Source of the DNA: Apricaphanius iberus
Lineage: Eukaryota; Chordata; Actinopteri; Cyprinodontiformes; Aphaniidae
Direction of reading: 5' to 3'
NCBI GenBank assembly: GCA_028564705.1
Contig: JAPXFQ010001662.1
Coordinates: 5,702,001 to 5,766,000, forward strand
DNA length: 64,000 nucleotides
Under the pieces are notes generated by a model that worked only from the letters and a program-made list of their open reading frames with translations, was not told the origin of the DNA and did not search any database. Numbering within the stretch: the stretch's first letter is position 1; each line of letters begins with the position of its first letter. Positions 23,700 to 34,645 of the stretch are shown here, piece after piece. A program made the translations under genes and the position numbers.

Positions 23700-24836
23700 C
23701 TTACGACACTTGGTTTAAAACAGAGTTTTTTCAGCTTAGTTGAACATTTGCAGTTGTAACAAACAAACTCAATCCCAGGGCCACCTCTTTGGATACTGAT
23801 GCTTTCATCCATTCATCTATCTATATCCATCATTCATTCAACTTTTTTTCTTTTCGTTTGTCCATCGATTCAGGCAGATGTCCATCTATCCATCTTTTTT
23901 CCATTATCACCCATCTTTTGGTGGACTTTTCATCAGTCCATCTATTTCTTGAGTTTCACATTTAATTTAGCAACTGGTCTACTTATCAGCAATTACTGAT
24001 CTTATCTTGTTACAAGACATACTGCTTTATTATAACAGTTAAAATCATCTGTGCAGCTTATTATACAGTCGTTTAATGTAACTTCTGTGAAACAGAAGCG
24101 ACACAGAAGGTCAGCTTTGTAAAGTACTCTTTATTTTCTAATAGTTTTGAATAGCTCTGAGTAGCATCCACTGGGTCACTGTAGGACAGTTTGAAGGCCA
24201 CAGATCTGGAGAGAACGGTTCAGGAATGCAGCTGTAAATCAAGGTGGGAGGATAGAGCTCAGCAGCGGAGGTGAGAGAGATAAAAAGCTAACTTTTCCAG
24301 GCGCTTAAAGAGCCGGGTCGGAGAGTAGACTTTTCCCTTATAGGGAGCTGCTCTAGGTGGAAGAAGAGCTCCAAGGGGTTGGAGCCAACGAAGACACTGC
24401 TGAAACTTAAATGAAGCATCACCCCCAACAGCAAGCCAATCAGATAGTTGTACATTCCCATAATATTGTATGCTGTTAAGGCTCCTTTTTGGAGACTGCA
24501 AAAGGATAACCTTGAACTGCAAGGTCCATACATGTAATACTTGGCTTTTTTTTTTTTTTTTTGCCAGACTCCCATTTCCAGATATATAATGTCCCTAATA
24601 TTTCCTTCATCTTTAATATTTGTAGTTGGGGTGGAGATTGTTGATGTTTAACATTTAAAGCCTGACGATTGAAGAAAGATATGCCATAAATTGTCGAGGT
24701 TTGCATTTGTTGACTAAAAGGGACGAAGAATTCGGGTAGTCTGGGTTTGAAAACGGTCAGAAATTCAACACAAAAAATGTTTGGGAAGACTTTTTATGGT
24801 GGATGAACTGTAGCGCAAAACGGAGTCAGTAGGTGT
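23700..24836. other. Intergenic DNA between repeats; no gene seen
   Basis: Holds a CATCCATC/CCATCTATC-type degenerate microsatellite at about 23800-23950 and a poly-T run near 24550. Open frames are short and without recognisable motifs. Confidence 0.45.
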
Positions 24837-26459
24837 TAGGGATGCACCGATACTGATATCAGGCAGATTCTGTTCTAATGTAATCGTACTCATTAAAGTT
24901 AACGGATACAATGAATCAATACTTATGTGGAAACTCTGCACTAATTTCACAGAAAAGTTTTATTTTTCACTTTAAGTTTAATTTTTAACTGTTTATTTTT
25001 AACTCATACTCATTAAAGTTAAGTGATGCCATGTACTGACTCTTAAAATGTGGAAATTATGCAATAATTTTACAAAGTTTATTTACTTTCAATTTTAATT
25101 TCGGGGACATTTGTAAAAATACTTTACTCGTAGGCTACTCATTAAAGCTAACTACGGAAGCTTATTGCATTCATTTGAAAAAAATAAAAAGCTCTGTTTT
25201 TCTGAATTAAGATAAGTTTTAAAAATAAAAATAAATTCTGTAGGCATTATTAGCTGTCTAAGAGGAACTCAAACATGTCCTGTTTCAATCGTTCCATCAT
25301 TAAAGCATTCCGCTTATCCTTTGCAGGGTCGCGGTGGCTAATGCTCATCTCAAGCAGTCATTAGGCAAAAGGCTGGGAACCCTGGATAGGTCGCCCAACC
25401 ATTGCACGGCATCTTGCTTTTGATGGCTTAATTCGCTTTTACTTTGTGTTGGGATTGTCAAACTATAAAATACTTCTGTTTCTAAAATATGTATATAATA
25501 GGCCTATGAATAAGTTGATTTTCTACAGACACCTGAGGATTTTGCTCCTGTTCAGGTTTAGCTTACTGCCATATTTTCTGCCCCCCACAATTTATTTTGT
25601 TAATTCAGAAAAACAGAGCGGCTTTCATTTTTAAGGCGTATCCCATTAACTCAGAAAAACAGAGCAGTATTTATTTTTAAAACTTATCTCATTAATTCAG
25701 AAAAACAGAGCTTTTTATTTTTTTCAAGTCAATGCAATAAGCTTCCGTAGCTAACCAATACTGTGAACAGATACATATAATGCAGAAACTCTGATTTTGA
25801 AAAAAAGTTTATTTTTCACTTGATATTTTAGTTTTATGATCATTTTTGACATTTTTTACTCATTAAAGTTAACCAATACCACCGATACTTATAATGTAGA
25901 AACTCTTCACTAATTTCACAGAAAATGCTTAATTTTCACTTGATATTTTAGTATTCTGATAATTTTTGACTTTATTTTTAATCATACTCATTGAAGTTAA
26001 CTGAAACCATTAATCAATTATGTTGAAACTGCACTAATTTCACAGAAAATGTTTATTTTTCACTTAAAATTTTATATTTGTGTTCGTTTTTAGCAGTTTA
26101 TTTTTAAGTCGTACTCATTAGTTAACTGATCCTTGAAATTGAGAAATTATGCAATAATTTTATTTTTTACTCATCCTCATTAAAGTTAACCAATGCCATG
26201 AACCAATACTTATAGTGTAGAAACTCTGCACCAATTTAACAGAACGTTTATTTTTCACTTTAAATTTCAGTTTTTTGGTCATTTAAAAAAAAATCTAATT
26301 CTCCATAATTTGTTGTCCTAAGCAGAGAAAAAAATAAGACCGGTGTTCCAATTTATTGGATTTTTTTGTGTGGTAGAAGTATCGGTATTGATACTCCGTA
26401 TCAGCAAGTACTCAGATCCAAGTACCGGTTTGAAAAAAAGTAATATTGTTGCATCTCTA
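24837..26459. mobile_element. hAT-like non-autonomous element, 1.6 kb, with internal tandem expansion
   Basis: Ends are TAGGGATGCACCGATACTG on the left and, on the right, TTGCATCTCTA. The flanks GTAGGTGT and ATAGGTAT agree at 6 of 8 positions, consistent with an aged 8-bp hAT target duplication. The interior contains about seven degenerate copies of a unit of roughly 110-130 bp, built on ACTCATTAAAGTTAAC ... CACTAATTTCACAGAAAA ... TTTATTTTTCACTT. A foldback element (25152-25750) is inserted in it. Related elements lie at 32987, 41443, 44677, 57202, 57700 and 57886. Confidence 0.75.
25152..25750. mobile_element. 599-bp foldback element with ~50-bp inverted arms and CTAA target duplication
   Basis: The left arm begins CTACGGAAGCTTATTGCATT and continues through AAAAAGCTCTGTTTTTCTG. 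The right arm is its near-perfect reverse complement ending AATAAGCTTCCGTAG. CTAA directly flanks both sides (25148-25151 and 25751-25754). Three short direct repeats containing TCAGAAAAACAGAGC lie inside near the right arm (about 25605-25705). It interrupts one unit of the host hAT-like array. No coding capacity. Part of the interior (25305-25400) is a LINE-tail fragment. Confidence 0.8.
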
Positions 26460-27399
26460 ATAGGTATATAATCTAAGATGCAGTTATGTTTTCAAAGAAA
26501 AACAGAATTTTATAGTGCATTTTTGTCAATTAGGCCTAAATATTACACACCAGACCCTAAATAGTTCAAAAATGAAATGCCATTCGTCGTACCATAAAGC
26601 GAGAATGACCTCTGTGAAAATAACCAAACTCGAATCCTGCCTGAGTGCTCTCCAAGTTTATTACCTGTGCAGCTCAGATCGTTGACCCTCTTTGTGCAGC
26701 AGAAACAGTTCCAGAGAATCACTGTTAAACCATTACAGTACAAATATTTACATAAAACCAGGACATGTCATTGTTTTTCTTTCTTTTTTCTTTAGTTACA
26801 TGACACATTACAAAATATCACACTCAAACCCAAAAAGGAAATGTTTCACAACAATTTCAGATATGTAAAAAAAATAAAAATAAAGTATTGGTAGAACAAT
26901 CCTCTTTGGCTTCGAGTTTCACGTATTAACATCCACTGTTACGGTCTACTCAGATGCAGTAGAACAGCTACTAGCTACAACCAGAAAGAACCATTAATAT
27001 TGCTTGTTTACAGCCAATCTATCTTCAAACTAGACGCGAATTTGGCAGTAAACATCTGAAGGCATTCCGATATATTATTTTTTTTTTAGCACTTTCTAAA
27101 GATCATTAATGTCACTGTGACCTTTTCGCAGAGGAAGTAAACTGATGAGCCAGAGGGGCTTCACCGTCCCTTTTGGAAAACAATACATACTCCTTTTACA
27201 TATTTTAAGCTAAAACCATAAACCTCCATGTGTTCGGGGAGAATTTGATGAAACAGAGCAGCACAAAGCAGGTAGATAATTGTGAAAAATAAAGACATAT
27301 TAAGGAAACTCTAAAAAGAGGAAAACTTGCCCCTTTTTTTTCTTTGCAAAACCGCTGAAGCTCAGCAAAATTGACAGGAGAGATTCTGTAAACAGTGTC
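26460..27399. other. Intergenic DNA downstream of zbtb12; no gene seen
   Basis: AT-rich with no recognisable coding segment or clear repeat ends. If zbtb12 used a distal poly(A) site its 3' UTR could extend into this interval, but a strong signal already exists at 27795-27800. Confidence 0.4.
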
Positions 27400-27925
27400 T
27401 AAGTCTTACCTCAGATATTCAATTGGATTTAGGTCTAGACTTTGACTAGGCCACACGAGGATATGCTTTGCTCTAAATCGTAGCTCTGGCTGTATGTTTA
27501 GTCTTTTTTCAGATGGAAGATGCGTGCACCACTCTTTAAGATGTGAATTCGTGCAGCTCCTCCCCGGCTACCGTGACAAACCTTCCCACCTAGCTGTGCT
27601 TTAAACTTCTCCAAACTTCTTTATTCCTTACCTGTCTGCTGTCTTCATGAATCCTTTTATCTTTATTTGTATTCACACTCAGATTAAAATTACACCCAGG
27701 TGGACTCCGGTTACTAATCTGACCGCTTCCAGTTGTGCTGGATTTTATTTAGAGGTACGGGGTGAATATAAATGCACGCCACATTGTTCAAGGCTTTATT
27801 TGTAAGACATGTTTAAAACCGCGTGATTCTTTTTTGCTTCACAATTGTACGCCACTTTGTGTTGGCCCATCCCGATGAAATACGCTGAAGTTCGTTTAAG
27901 TAAATATGGGAAAGTTTGGGGTTGT
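27400..27925 (-). mobile_element. Decayed Tc1-like element that now forms the zbtb12 3' UTR
   Basis: The sequence follows, with a large internal deletion, the end of a very common fish Tc1 element as I recall it. First comes TTCAATTGGATTTAGGTCTA (a transposase-coding remnant), then CACCCAGGTGGACTC, AAATGCACGCCACATTG, CTTCACAATTGTACGCC and ACTTTGTGTTGG, in the correct order. The terminal inverted repeat would end near 27920-27925. The zbtb12 stop codon is at 27933-27935, so nearly the whole 3' UTR and the poly(A) signal lie in the relic. Confidence 0.72.
27795..27800 (-). terminator. Probable zbtb12 poly(A) signal (AATAAA on minus strand)
   Basis: TTTATT on the plus strand reads AATAAA on the transcript strand, about 133 nt after the zbtb12 stop codon. 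It lies inside the Tc1-derived segment at 27400-27925. In the intact element the corresponding position is also a TTTATTTGTA motif, so a transposon end may have supplied the signal. Confidence 0.6.
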
Positions 27926-27932
27926 TTTTGGC

Positions 27933-30900
27933 TCATGACATTTGTTCGGTAACCAGGCATTCCTGATCTTCCTCCTGTTCTCTTTCCGCCGCTTCTATTC
28001 CTGCAGCTTCTCTTTCCGCCGCTTCTATTCCTGCAGCTTCCCTTTCCGCCGCTTCTATTCCTGCAGCTTCCCTTTCCGCCGCTTCTATTCCTGCAGCTTC
28101 TCTTCCCGCCGCTTCTCTCGCCCGCTCCTGTTCCTCCTGCTCGTGCAGGGAGTTCTGCCCGGTGGTTTTCCCGTGCTGCTCCTTCAGGTGGCGACGTAAG
28201 GCGGGCTTGTGGGCGAAGCGGGCGTGGCAGTAGGCGCAGCGATGCGGCCGCTCCCCGCTGTGGAGGTTCATGTGGTCTATGAGTGTGGACTTCTGGGTGA
28301 ACGTCTTGTAGCACAGCGGACACTGGTGGGCTTTGGTGGCCCCCCGGTGCACGGCCATGTGTCGGGTGAGGTTGGTGGAGTGGTGGAAGTGCTTCCCGCA
28401 GCAGGGGCAGACGTACAGCAGGTGGGTGGAGCGGGAGTGGACGGCCAGGGAGTGAGCAGAGGGGAAGGTCAGGCCGCAGTGCTCGCAGATTACGGGCCCC
28501 GTGACGTTGGAGGTGGAGCCCACCACGGCGACGGACTCGTCCCCTCCCTCGTTGGCTCCGACGGCGTTTAGCCCGGAGCTCCCCTCACCGGCGCCCGACT
28601 CTTCCAGGGAGAACGGATTCATGGGGGAAACCTTCTCCCCGTGAACGCTGTTCAAACCGAAGTCAAAGCGGGGGAATTCAACAAAATAATTGGCGGCGGT
28701 CTTCAGGTCCTCCTGGCTGAAGTCCAGGCCGAGCCCCCCTCCCAGCCCGGCTGCTGCGGCGTACCACAGATCCTGGCGGTGGGCTAAGTTCGGCGACCTC
28801 CTCTCTTGAGACGACGCCCACTTTCGCTTCTTGAACCCCCTCCCCCTGCCTCTCCCTCTGCCGCGGCTGATTTTCGGCTCAGACAGTCTTCGCCTGAAAG
28901 CGGCGAGCCCCGCCAAGCTCAGGTCCTCAGCGGAGTCAAAGTCGCACTCGCTGCCGTCTCCCGCGATGAAGATTCTGTCCATCTCCGGGTAGCACGCATC
29001 CTGAGGAGCGTCCGCAGAGTCCCCTTTCTCAGCTTCCCCGTCTCTGTTCGCCAGCTCGTCCTCTGGGATGTACACCCTGTACACGCTGTAGTCCTCCGGC
29101 CTGTTATCGTCCTCATCACCCAATGCGCTCACCTGCAAAAAATTTGTTGAGGTATTTCATCAATAGGGATGGGTATCGTTAAGGATTTATTGATACTGTT
29201 ACTCTTAACGCTACTCCTTATCGATCTCGTACTTTATCTGTAATTTTTTTTTTGGAAAGACCAAAACATAAGGGGAAAATAACAAAATAATGAACTATAA
29301 TTAGTTATTTTTCACAATTGGAACAGCAAAGCACATTAAATAACTAAAAGATAAAAAGTACAAAATTAATAACTTAATAAAAACACTATATTAGCCCGTG
29401 CTTCTCAATTATTTTCTGCCATGCCCCCCCAGGAACAGAAATGTTTTTTGTTTCGTTTTACTACGGTTTAGCACTGTTCCTGCAGCGTTCTGCTTTTCCC
29501 TGACAGAGTTTGTTTCTTCTCCTCGTTTCTAATGTGTCAATTTACTCTCACTGGTCATCACCATTAATAGAAGGATTGTTCTCTCCATTCATAAACATCT
29601 CTGATCCTCACGCTCAGCATCAAGTTTTGTTTTTTTGTTTTTTCCGGGGGCGGTGCGCGTCTGTTTTAGTTTTCTCGCTGTGGCTGGCAGGTTTAGTCTG
29701 CCTGCATGGAGAGGAGGACTGAAAGCCTCTCCTTACTTGGTAGCCACCAGATCACTACAGGGACAGCGTTTAATTGTGTAGTCGATTTTTGTTGTAAAAT
29801 TCCATCTCTCTTTCCCACAATTTTGGATCTTTTTGTTCGCTCTGCCATCGTATCTGTGTAACTAACTGGTGAGCGGAGCTTCTTGTGAGAGCACGAGGTG
29901 AAAACCTAAGAGCGCAGCAGTCGCCCCTCCTGCCTTCAGCCCCTGCGGCGTGTGTGTTCGTTAAGGAGGAGCAGGCTGCCAATACAGTGTTTGGCTTGTG
30001 TTTTTATCTCCCACAAAGAAAGATGAATACGACCTTAATTATACCGTTAAGAGGACCGATAAGGCCGAAGCTTATCGGTCCGCGTGGACCGTCAGAATCA
30101 TCCCCAAGGCTGATTTAATACCAGGTTTCGGTACCCATCCCTATTCATCAATGTTTCTGCTTTCCGCTGCATGGAGGAATGGGCCAAAATATCAGCAACA
30201 GGGTGTGAAAACCTTATGAAGACTTACAGGAAAAGTTTGACCTCTGTCATTACCAATAAAGTAACATAAAGTATGGAGGTGAACTTTTGTTAATGACCAA
30301 ATACTTATTTTCTTCACAGTTATACAAACCAAGTCTTATTTGTTGTAATTTCCTGCATTTTTGTTTACTCATAGTTGAGGTATAACCAATGGCCGCTGGC
30401 TGCTCTGCTTTTTGACCGCATGCCATGGAGGCCGCCATTGCTCCTCCCTTGCTGTGGTACCTCCATTTGGCCGCTAGGCCCCCGTTGAAAAGCATTGGAC
30501 TTTAGACACGTTAAAAACAACTTTAATGCCTGGTGCCCATTTTTTAAAAACTTTCTATGGCTACATATTCTTCCTGAGATAACGCTGGGCTCATAAAAAG
30601 CCTGGGCACCAGGCTGGTTTTCGTAAGATAATTTTTTGAAATCTTCGTCAGAGCTGGGGAGGAGGAGTCCGCCATGAATTCCCCAATGAAAGTGTGTAAT
30701 TCTTAGTAAAAGGGGAGGAGCTAGGAGGTGCCGTCTATTCTTTTTTACAGTCTATGGGTATAACTATGATGAAAATTAAAGGCCCCTCATACTAAGTGGG
30801 ACAACTTTTCTAATCAGTGGCTGCCAAATACTTTTTCCCCCATGGTATTTTTGTCTTTATTCAGACCATCTTTCACTGATATTGCAAATCCTTTGACAAT

Positions 30901-32476
30901 TTTAATCATATGTGAGATCCAAAAGGCAGAGTGGAACGGACAAGCAAGTTTGTTGGGGTGGAAACACAGAATAAAAAGCTGCGCTGACCTGGTAGAATCA
31001 TTGTCCAGATCTTAATTTAAGTATTAAATGTTCTCAGGCTCAGCAGCATGCAACAAATCACCATGGCCATATATGCCCAAACCCCTCCTACTGTAAGGAG
31101 ACTTTATGTTCAAAGAACTCTTCAGGTGAACCTGCAGAATGGGCACGCCTGTTGGAATTGCCTCATGTTTTAGCTAGGCCGGAGAGTTTTCCATTAAAGT
31201 ACAGGAACAGGCAAACCTGGTTCTCAGAACAGACATCAGGAGAAAAACAGGAGATTGTGGCCACTTGTAAAACAACCCAAACAAGTTGTAAATTCCTCCA
31301 GCTCCCTCCTGTTGCTGTTGGTCTCTCAGCAGACGCCTGGACCTGTTTCGGTTCTTGTGTTTTTTTTGTCAGTTTCAGAGAAGCGCATCGTCTCGGAAAA
31401 TCCAACAAAGACATCTCCGAACTTCCTTTTTGTATTTGTGAGATTCAATATAAATATCAAAGGCTTGAAACTCAACTTCCATCGTTTTTAAGTTGAGATT
31501 TCAACCTGTGCCTAAGTTTGTGAGTATGTAGTAGCCGGCATTAAACAGTCAGACACACTGAGCTGTATATAATGTTTACAGAACGCTTTAGTGAGTGTTT
31601 TTACCAATCGGAATCTAATTTTAAATCGGTGAAAATCACCTTAGCGTCAGGCTCATCCGGCACCGGGCTGTCGCCGGGGTACTGAGTGCTGTCCTGAGCA
31701 GATGTTTCGCTGTTTTCTTCCTCCAGTGTGATTACTGCCGGGCTGTGCTGCTCTGTGGGGGAGGGTCGAGTGGTCAGAGGTGATGCAACAGAATGAACGT
31801 TGGCGCTGAGAATAACCGGTCTGACCTGACCGTCCTCTTCAGCCATCTATAAATAGAAAGGAGAAAGAAAAAAAAAGGAGAAACATCCACCTTCAAGTGA
31901 AAACATGAGACAGAAAAGTACATCTGGGTTAATAGGAATATATAAAAAACAATTGTAAAACTGACTTTCAGTAGACTGGGGTTCTTTAGTTGCACATATT
32001 TCTCTAACGCCGCTCTGCAGCGCTCCACGATGTGCTCCATCTGGAAGTAGCTGGCAGCAGTCAGGTAGTTGACGATCTCCTCAGGACTGAACTGCAGCAT
32101 GCCGGTGTAGCACGACTGTAGCAAATCATACACAACCGAGGAGCTGTACAGCATTGACACCTGAAGGAAATATAAAATAACACAGTAATAACACATAATA
32201 TAAAAATAGCGTCTTTTTTTTTACGCTGCACAACAGTCTAAAGGGAGGCGGTGTGTGTTTAACTTCAGCCACCTGAAGCCTTGGCGAGGGGTTGAGCAGA
32301 AACTGATCTCTCAGGAAGGGCGAGCAGGCAGCCAGCACCACCTTATGACCTTTGAATATCTGGTTGTTGCTGGCCACGATGGTGATGTCGCAGAAATGCT
32401 GGCGGGACCTGAGAGAGTTCATGTGCTTCAGGGTGGTGTCGCCGTGCCCCGGTAACCGGAAACACACGGTCTCCAT
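27933..32476 (-). CDS. zbtb12: Zinc finger and BTB domain-containing protein 12 (ZBTB12), complete, 601 aa
   Basis: A nuclear BTB/POZ C2H2 protein, presumably a sequence-specific transcription regulator. Four coding exons in transcript order are 32273-32476, 31966-32160, 31640-31846 and 27933-29132, all phase 0. The BTB domain (about residues 20-125) contains [20 protein letters not shown] and [17 protein letters not shown], nearly the human ZBTB12 wording, and [19 protein letters not shown]. The last exon has an acidic region, an RG run followed by KKRK (about 292-305, possible NLS), four C2H2 fingers (about 417-532) and an Ala/Glu-rich tail (533-601) built from 10-residue repeats. The start [12 protein letters not shown] follows an acceptor at 32501, so the ATG at 32513 would be intronic. 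As I recall it, the human protein is shorter (459 aa) with a single coding exon. Fish can carry two zbtb12-like genes, so which paralogue this is stays open. Confidence 0.88.
27981..28120 (-). repeat. In-frame 30-bp coding minisatellite in the zbtb12 C-terminal tail
   Basis: Four adjacent 30-bp units (27981-28010, 28011-28040, 28041-28070, 28071-28100) differ by only one base or none. A partial, more diverged fifth follows (28101-28120). Each encodes [10 protein letters not shown], giving an Ala/Glu helix-prone tail after the last zinc finger. The unit is a multiple of three, so changes in copy number keep the frame. Confidence 0.92.
29164..30143. mobile_element. hAT-like non-autonomous element, 980 bp, with perfect 8-bp target duplication
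   Basis: Ends TAGGGATGGGTATCG and (reverse complement) TAGGGATGGGTACCG. A perfect 8-bp duplication TTCATCAA flanks it (29156-29163 and 30144-30151). It lies 31 bp upstream of the acceptor of the last zbtb12 exon (transcript sense), so the branch-point region of that intron lies close to or inside the element. No transposase frame. Confidence 0.9.
30152..30847. mobile_element. Tc1-like relic interrupted by a 370-bp insertion
   Basis: GGAGGTGAACTTTTGTTA, ATGACCAAATACTTATTTTC, CTCATAGTTGAGGTATAAC and then, after an insertion, TATGATGAAAATTAAAGG, AAGTGGGACAACTTTTC and CAAATACTTTTTCCCCCATG follow in order the terminal region of a fish Tc1 element I recall. Only this end remains. It lies in zbtb12 intron 3 of the coding region. 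Confidence 0.7.
30387..30756. mobile_element. 370-bp unclassified insertion inside the Tc1 relic, 8-bp direct repeats
   Basis: GGTATAAC flanks the insert on both sides (30379-30386 and 30757-30764), a clean 8-bp duplication. The insert begins CAATGGCCGCTGGCTGCTC and ends TTTTACAGTCTATG. No terminal inverted repeat was found by eye, so it could be a SINE-like or hAT-derived insert. Confidence 0.65.
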
Positions 32477-32986
32477 GCTGTCTGCGCAACGCCTCGGACT
32501 CTGAGGAGGAGGCAAGTCAGAAAATAGAGGAGGAGAAAAGCAGGACAGACGCTGATTAAATTAAAGGGTCTGGAAAGTACTGAGCAAAGAGTTTTAGCCC
32601 AGAATAAACTACAAGACTGGAATCAAATATCCAGAGTTATTCAATCCGTTTCGGACAGTTTTTGTAGAGATTTCTGCAATAATCAAACTGTAAGAAGGAA
32701 ACCTGCTTAAAGAGGCAACGAATAGATTATACAGTAGACAACTAATAGAGCCGTTTGCACCAGATGAGTTCAGGGACATTTATGGGAGGGAAAAATCAGC
32801 TGGCTCAGTCTTCTCAGCTGTTGTGTCTCCATTACTGTGATGGGGGGAAAAAAAGAAGAAAAAAAAGAATCTCTGATACTAAATCGATTCTTATGACATC
32901 GTTGTTTGTCCTTTGTTTTTAAAGCTAAAATGGGAAGGAAAAGCCAAGACAGCTAGTTTAAGGCTCATGTCTGAAAGGGTTAACAC

Positions 32987-33126
32987 TAGGGACGCACCAA
33001 TACCAACACTTGTATAGGGCCTATACCTTTCTAATGTACTCTTATCTGTAAGGTAATCAATACCATGAATCCATTTGTGTGTGGTAGAAGTATCTGCAAG
33101 TACTCAGTGGTATCGTTGCATCCCTA
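32987..33126. mobile_element. 140-bp hAT-like MITE with 8-bp target duplication
   Basis: Ends TAGGGACGCACCAATACC and (reverse complement) TAGGGATGCAACGATACC. Flanks GTTAACAC (32979-32986) and GTTAATAC (33127-33134) agree at 7 of 8 positions. Smallest member in the window of the TAGGGATGCA family. Confidence 0.85.
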
Positions 33127-33896
33127 GTTAATACAGTTTTTCCCAGTGAACTGTTACTCACCCAGCGTTTTATCATTGAATTACAGTTATGTAGTTATGC
33201 TAACAGCTCAAATACTTGAAAAATTACTAAATTACTAATTACTTAAAAATTAAAGACGCCCTTTGGAACGTGGGGCTTGTCTGCGTGTGATGGAATTAGC
33301 AGGCAAGTGGCTGACAAGTGGCTGGTCTTTGGCAGAGAGCCGGCTGTCAGACGGCAGAAAGGGGAACTTTTTCATGCCTGCATCTGTAAATATCGAATTA
33401 GAACACACTGGACTGGAATGAATCATCAATTCTAGCTCAAGTATCGAAATCAAATCGATTCTTGAAATTTTAATTGATACCAAGCGCTACCTGAAACGGT
33501 TAAGATGTTTTTCCCCCGCTTAACTGCAACACCAGTGTTGCAGTTAACCTAGTGTTGTGTCACTTAATTACAGTATTGTAATAAAGGTAAAACAAAAATA
33601 AAATAACAAACGTTTTTCACTGCAATGACCCATATCAATATGGAATTAGATCTGATCGTGATAATCGATTCTAACTCCATAGTTAAACTTTGAACCAATA
33701 CTGAGCAACTGGTGCTTTGTGGGATTTGGTAAGATGTCAGCATATCTCGACATTTTCGGCAGTGACTGACGTAAAAAGGCGGCCGCGGAAGCAGAGAATG
33801 ACAAGAGATCGACAACGGAAGCATCAGGAATGGCTGTCGCATTTCTGTTTGCTATATTGTTAAAAACTGCTTTGCCAGCAATGCTTCCAGTTTTAT

Positions 33897-34645
33897 AGGG
33901 GCTATATCGTGCAAAATCGCGTTTTTTTGGTTTTCAACCATCTGGTACTGCAATTTTCTCATAAAATAACCCACCAGAGTGGTTTTTGGCTTAATTCATG
34001 CATGTCTGAGCAATCCTGCTGAATTCTGCTCTCTGAGCAGCTTCCCCTCCCTCTCCTAGAAAACAACTGAGTATTCAACAAGTGACATCACTGGTTGAAA
34101 GTTGAGTGCTAGATGTGTCTGCACCACCCCTGCAGGCAGAGCCGCTTACCTCTGCTAGAGTTCCAAACACACCCTCCTCCTTCTCACAGTTAATGGCTGC
34201 TTCGGTTTTTGGCAGCTTAAAACACTTTTTTTGTTGGATTTTTTTACGTTCTCTGTGAAAACACCTGTTTGGCTGCATGGATTACAGAATTTTATTCTAT
34301 ATTACTAAAGAGCAGCAGCTGGATCAAAAAACAAAGACGCCTGATGGACAGAGAAGTGAGTGGCTACATGCTAATGCTAATGTGGGTTAGCAATGGGTTA
34401 GCTTATGTGATTTTATAACAGCAATGTGTGGTTAATTAATTGATCTGTGACATCTCAGAATGTTCAGTAAAGGGTGCAGGAGGCGGGTTTATAGAGAAAC
34501 AAGACGTTTCACTTTGTGGTCCAACATTAACTACAGGATACAAGTTACATTTCAGGACATACTGTATAACACCAACTGTCACATTTTATCATATATATGT
34601 CTATTCCAGAAGTCGAAAGCTGTAAAATAGCATGATATAGTCCCT
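33897..34645. mobile_element. 749-bp DNA element with AGGGGCTATATCGTGC-type inverted repeats
   Basis: The left end AGGGGCTATATCGTGCAAAAT and the right end read backwards AGGGACTATATCATGCTATTT form imperfect inverted repeats, with a target duplication that is not clear (TA-rich flanks). The internal sequence includes CCCTCCCTCTCCT and TGCTAATGCTAATG. No intact frame. Confidence 0.65.

Noticed and set aside
27981..28120. 30-bp tandem repeats as a CRISPR-like array
   Set aside because: Units are contiguous with no spacers, lie in frame in a vertebrate gene and encode a repeated peptide.
28209..28571. 120-codon plus-strand frame across zbtb12
   Set aside because: Antisense shadow of the zinc-finger exon, whose frame matches C2H2 spacing on the minus strand.
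32501..32515. Upstream ATG at 32513 as the zbtb12 start
   Set aside because: It lies in a polypyrimidine/AG acceptor context (CTCCTCCTCAG), so it is probably intronic. METVCF at 32476 matches the family start better.
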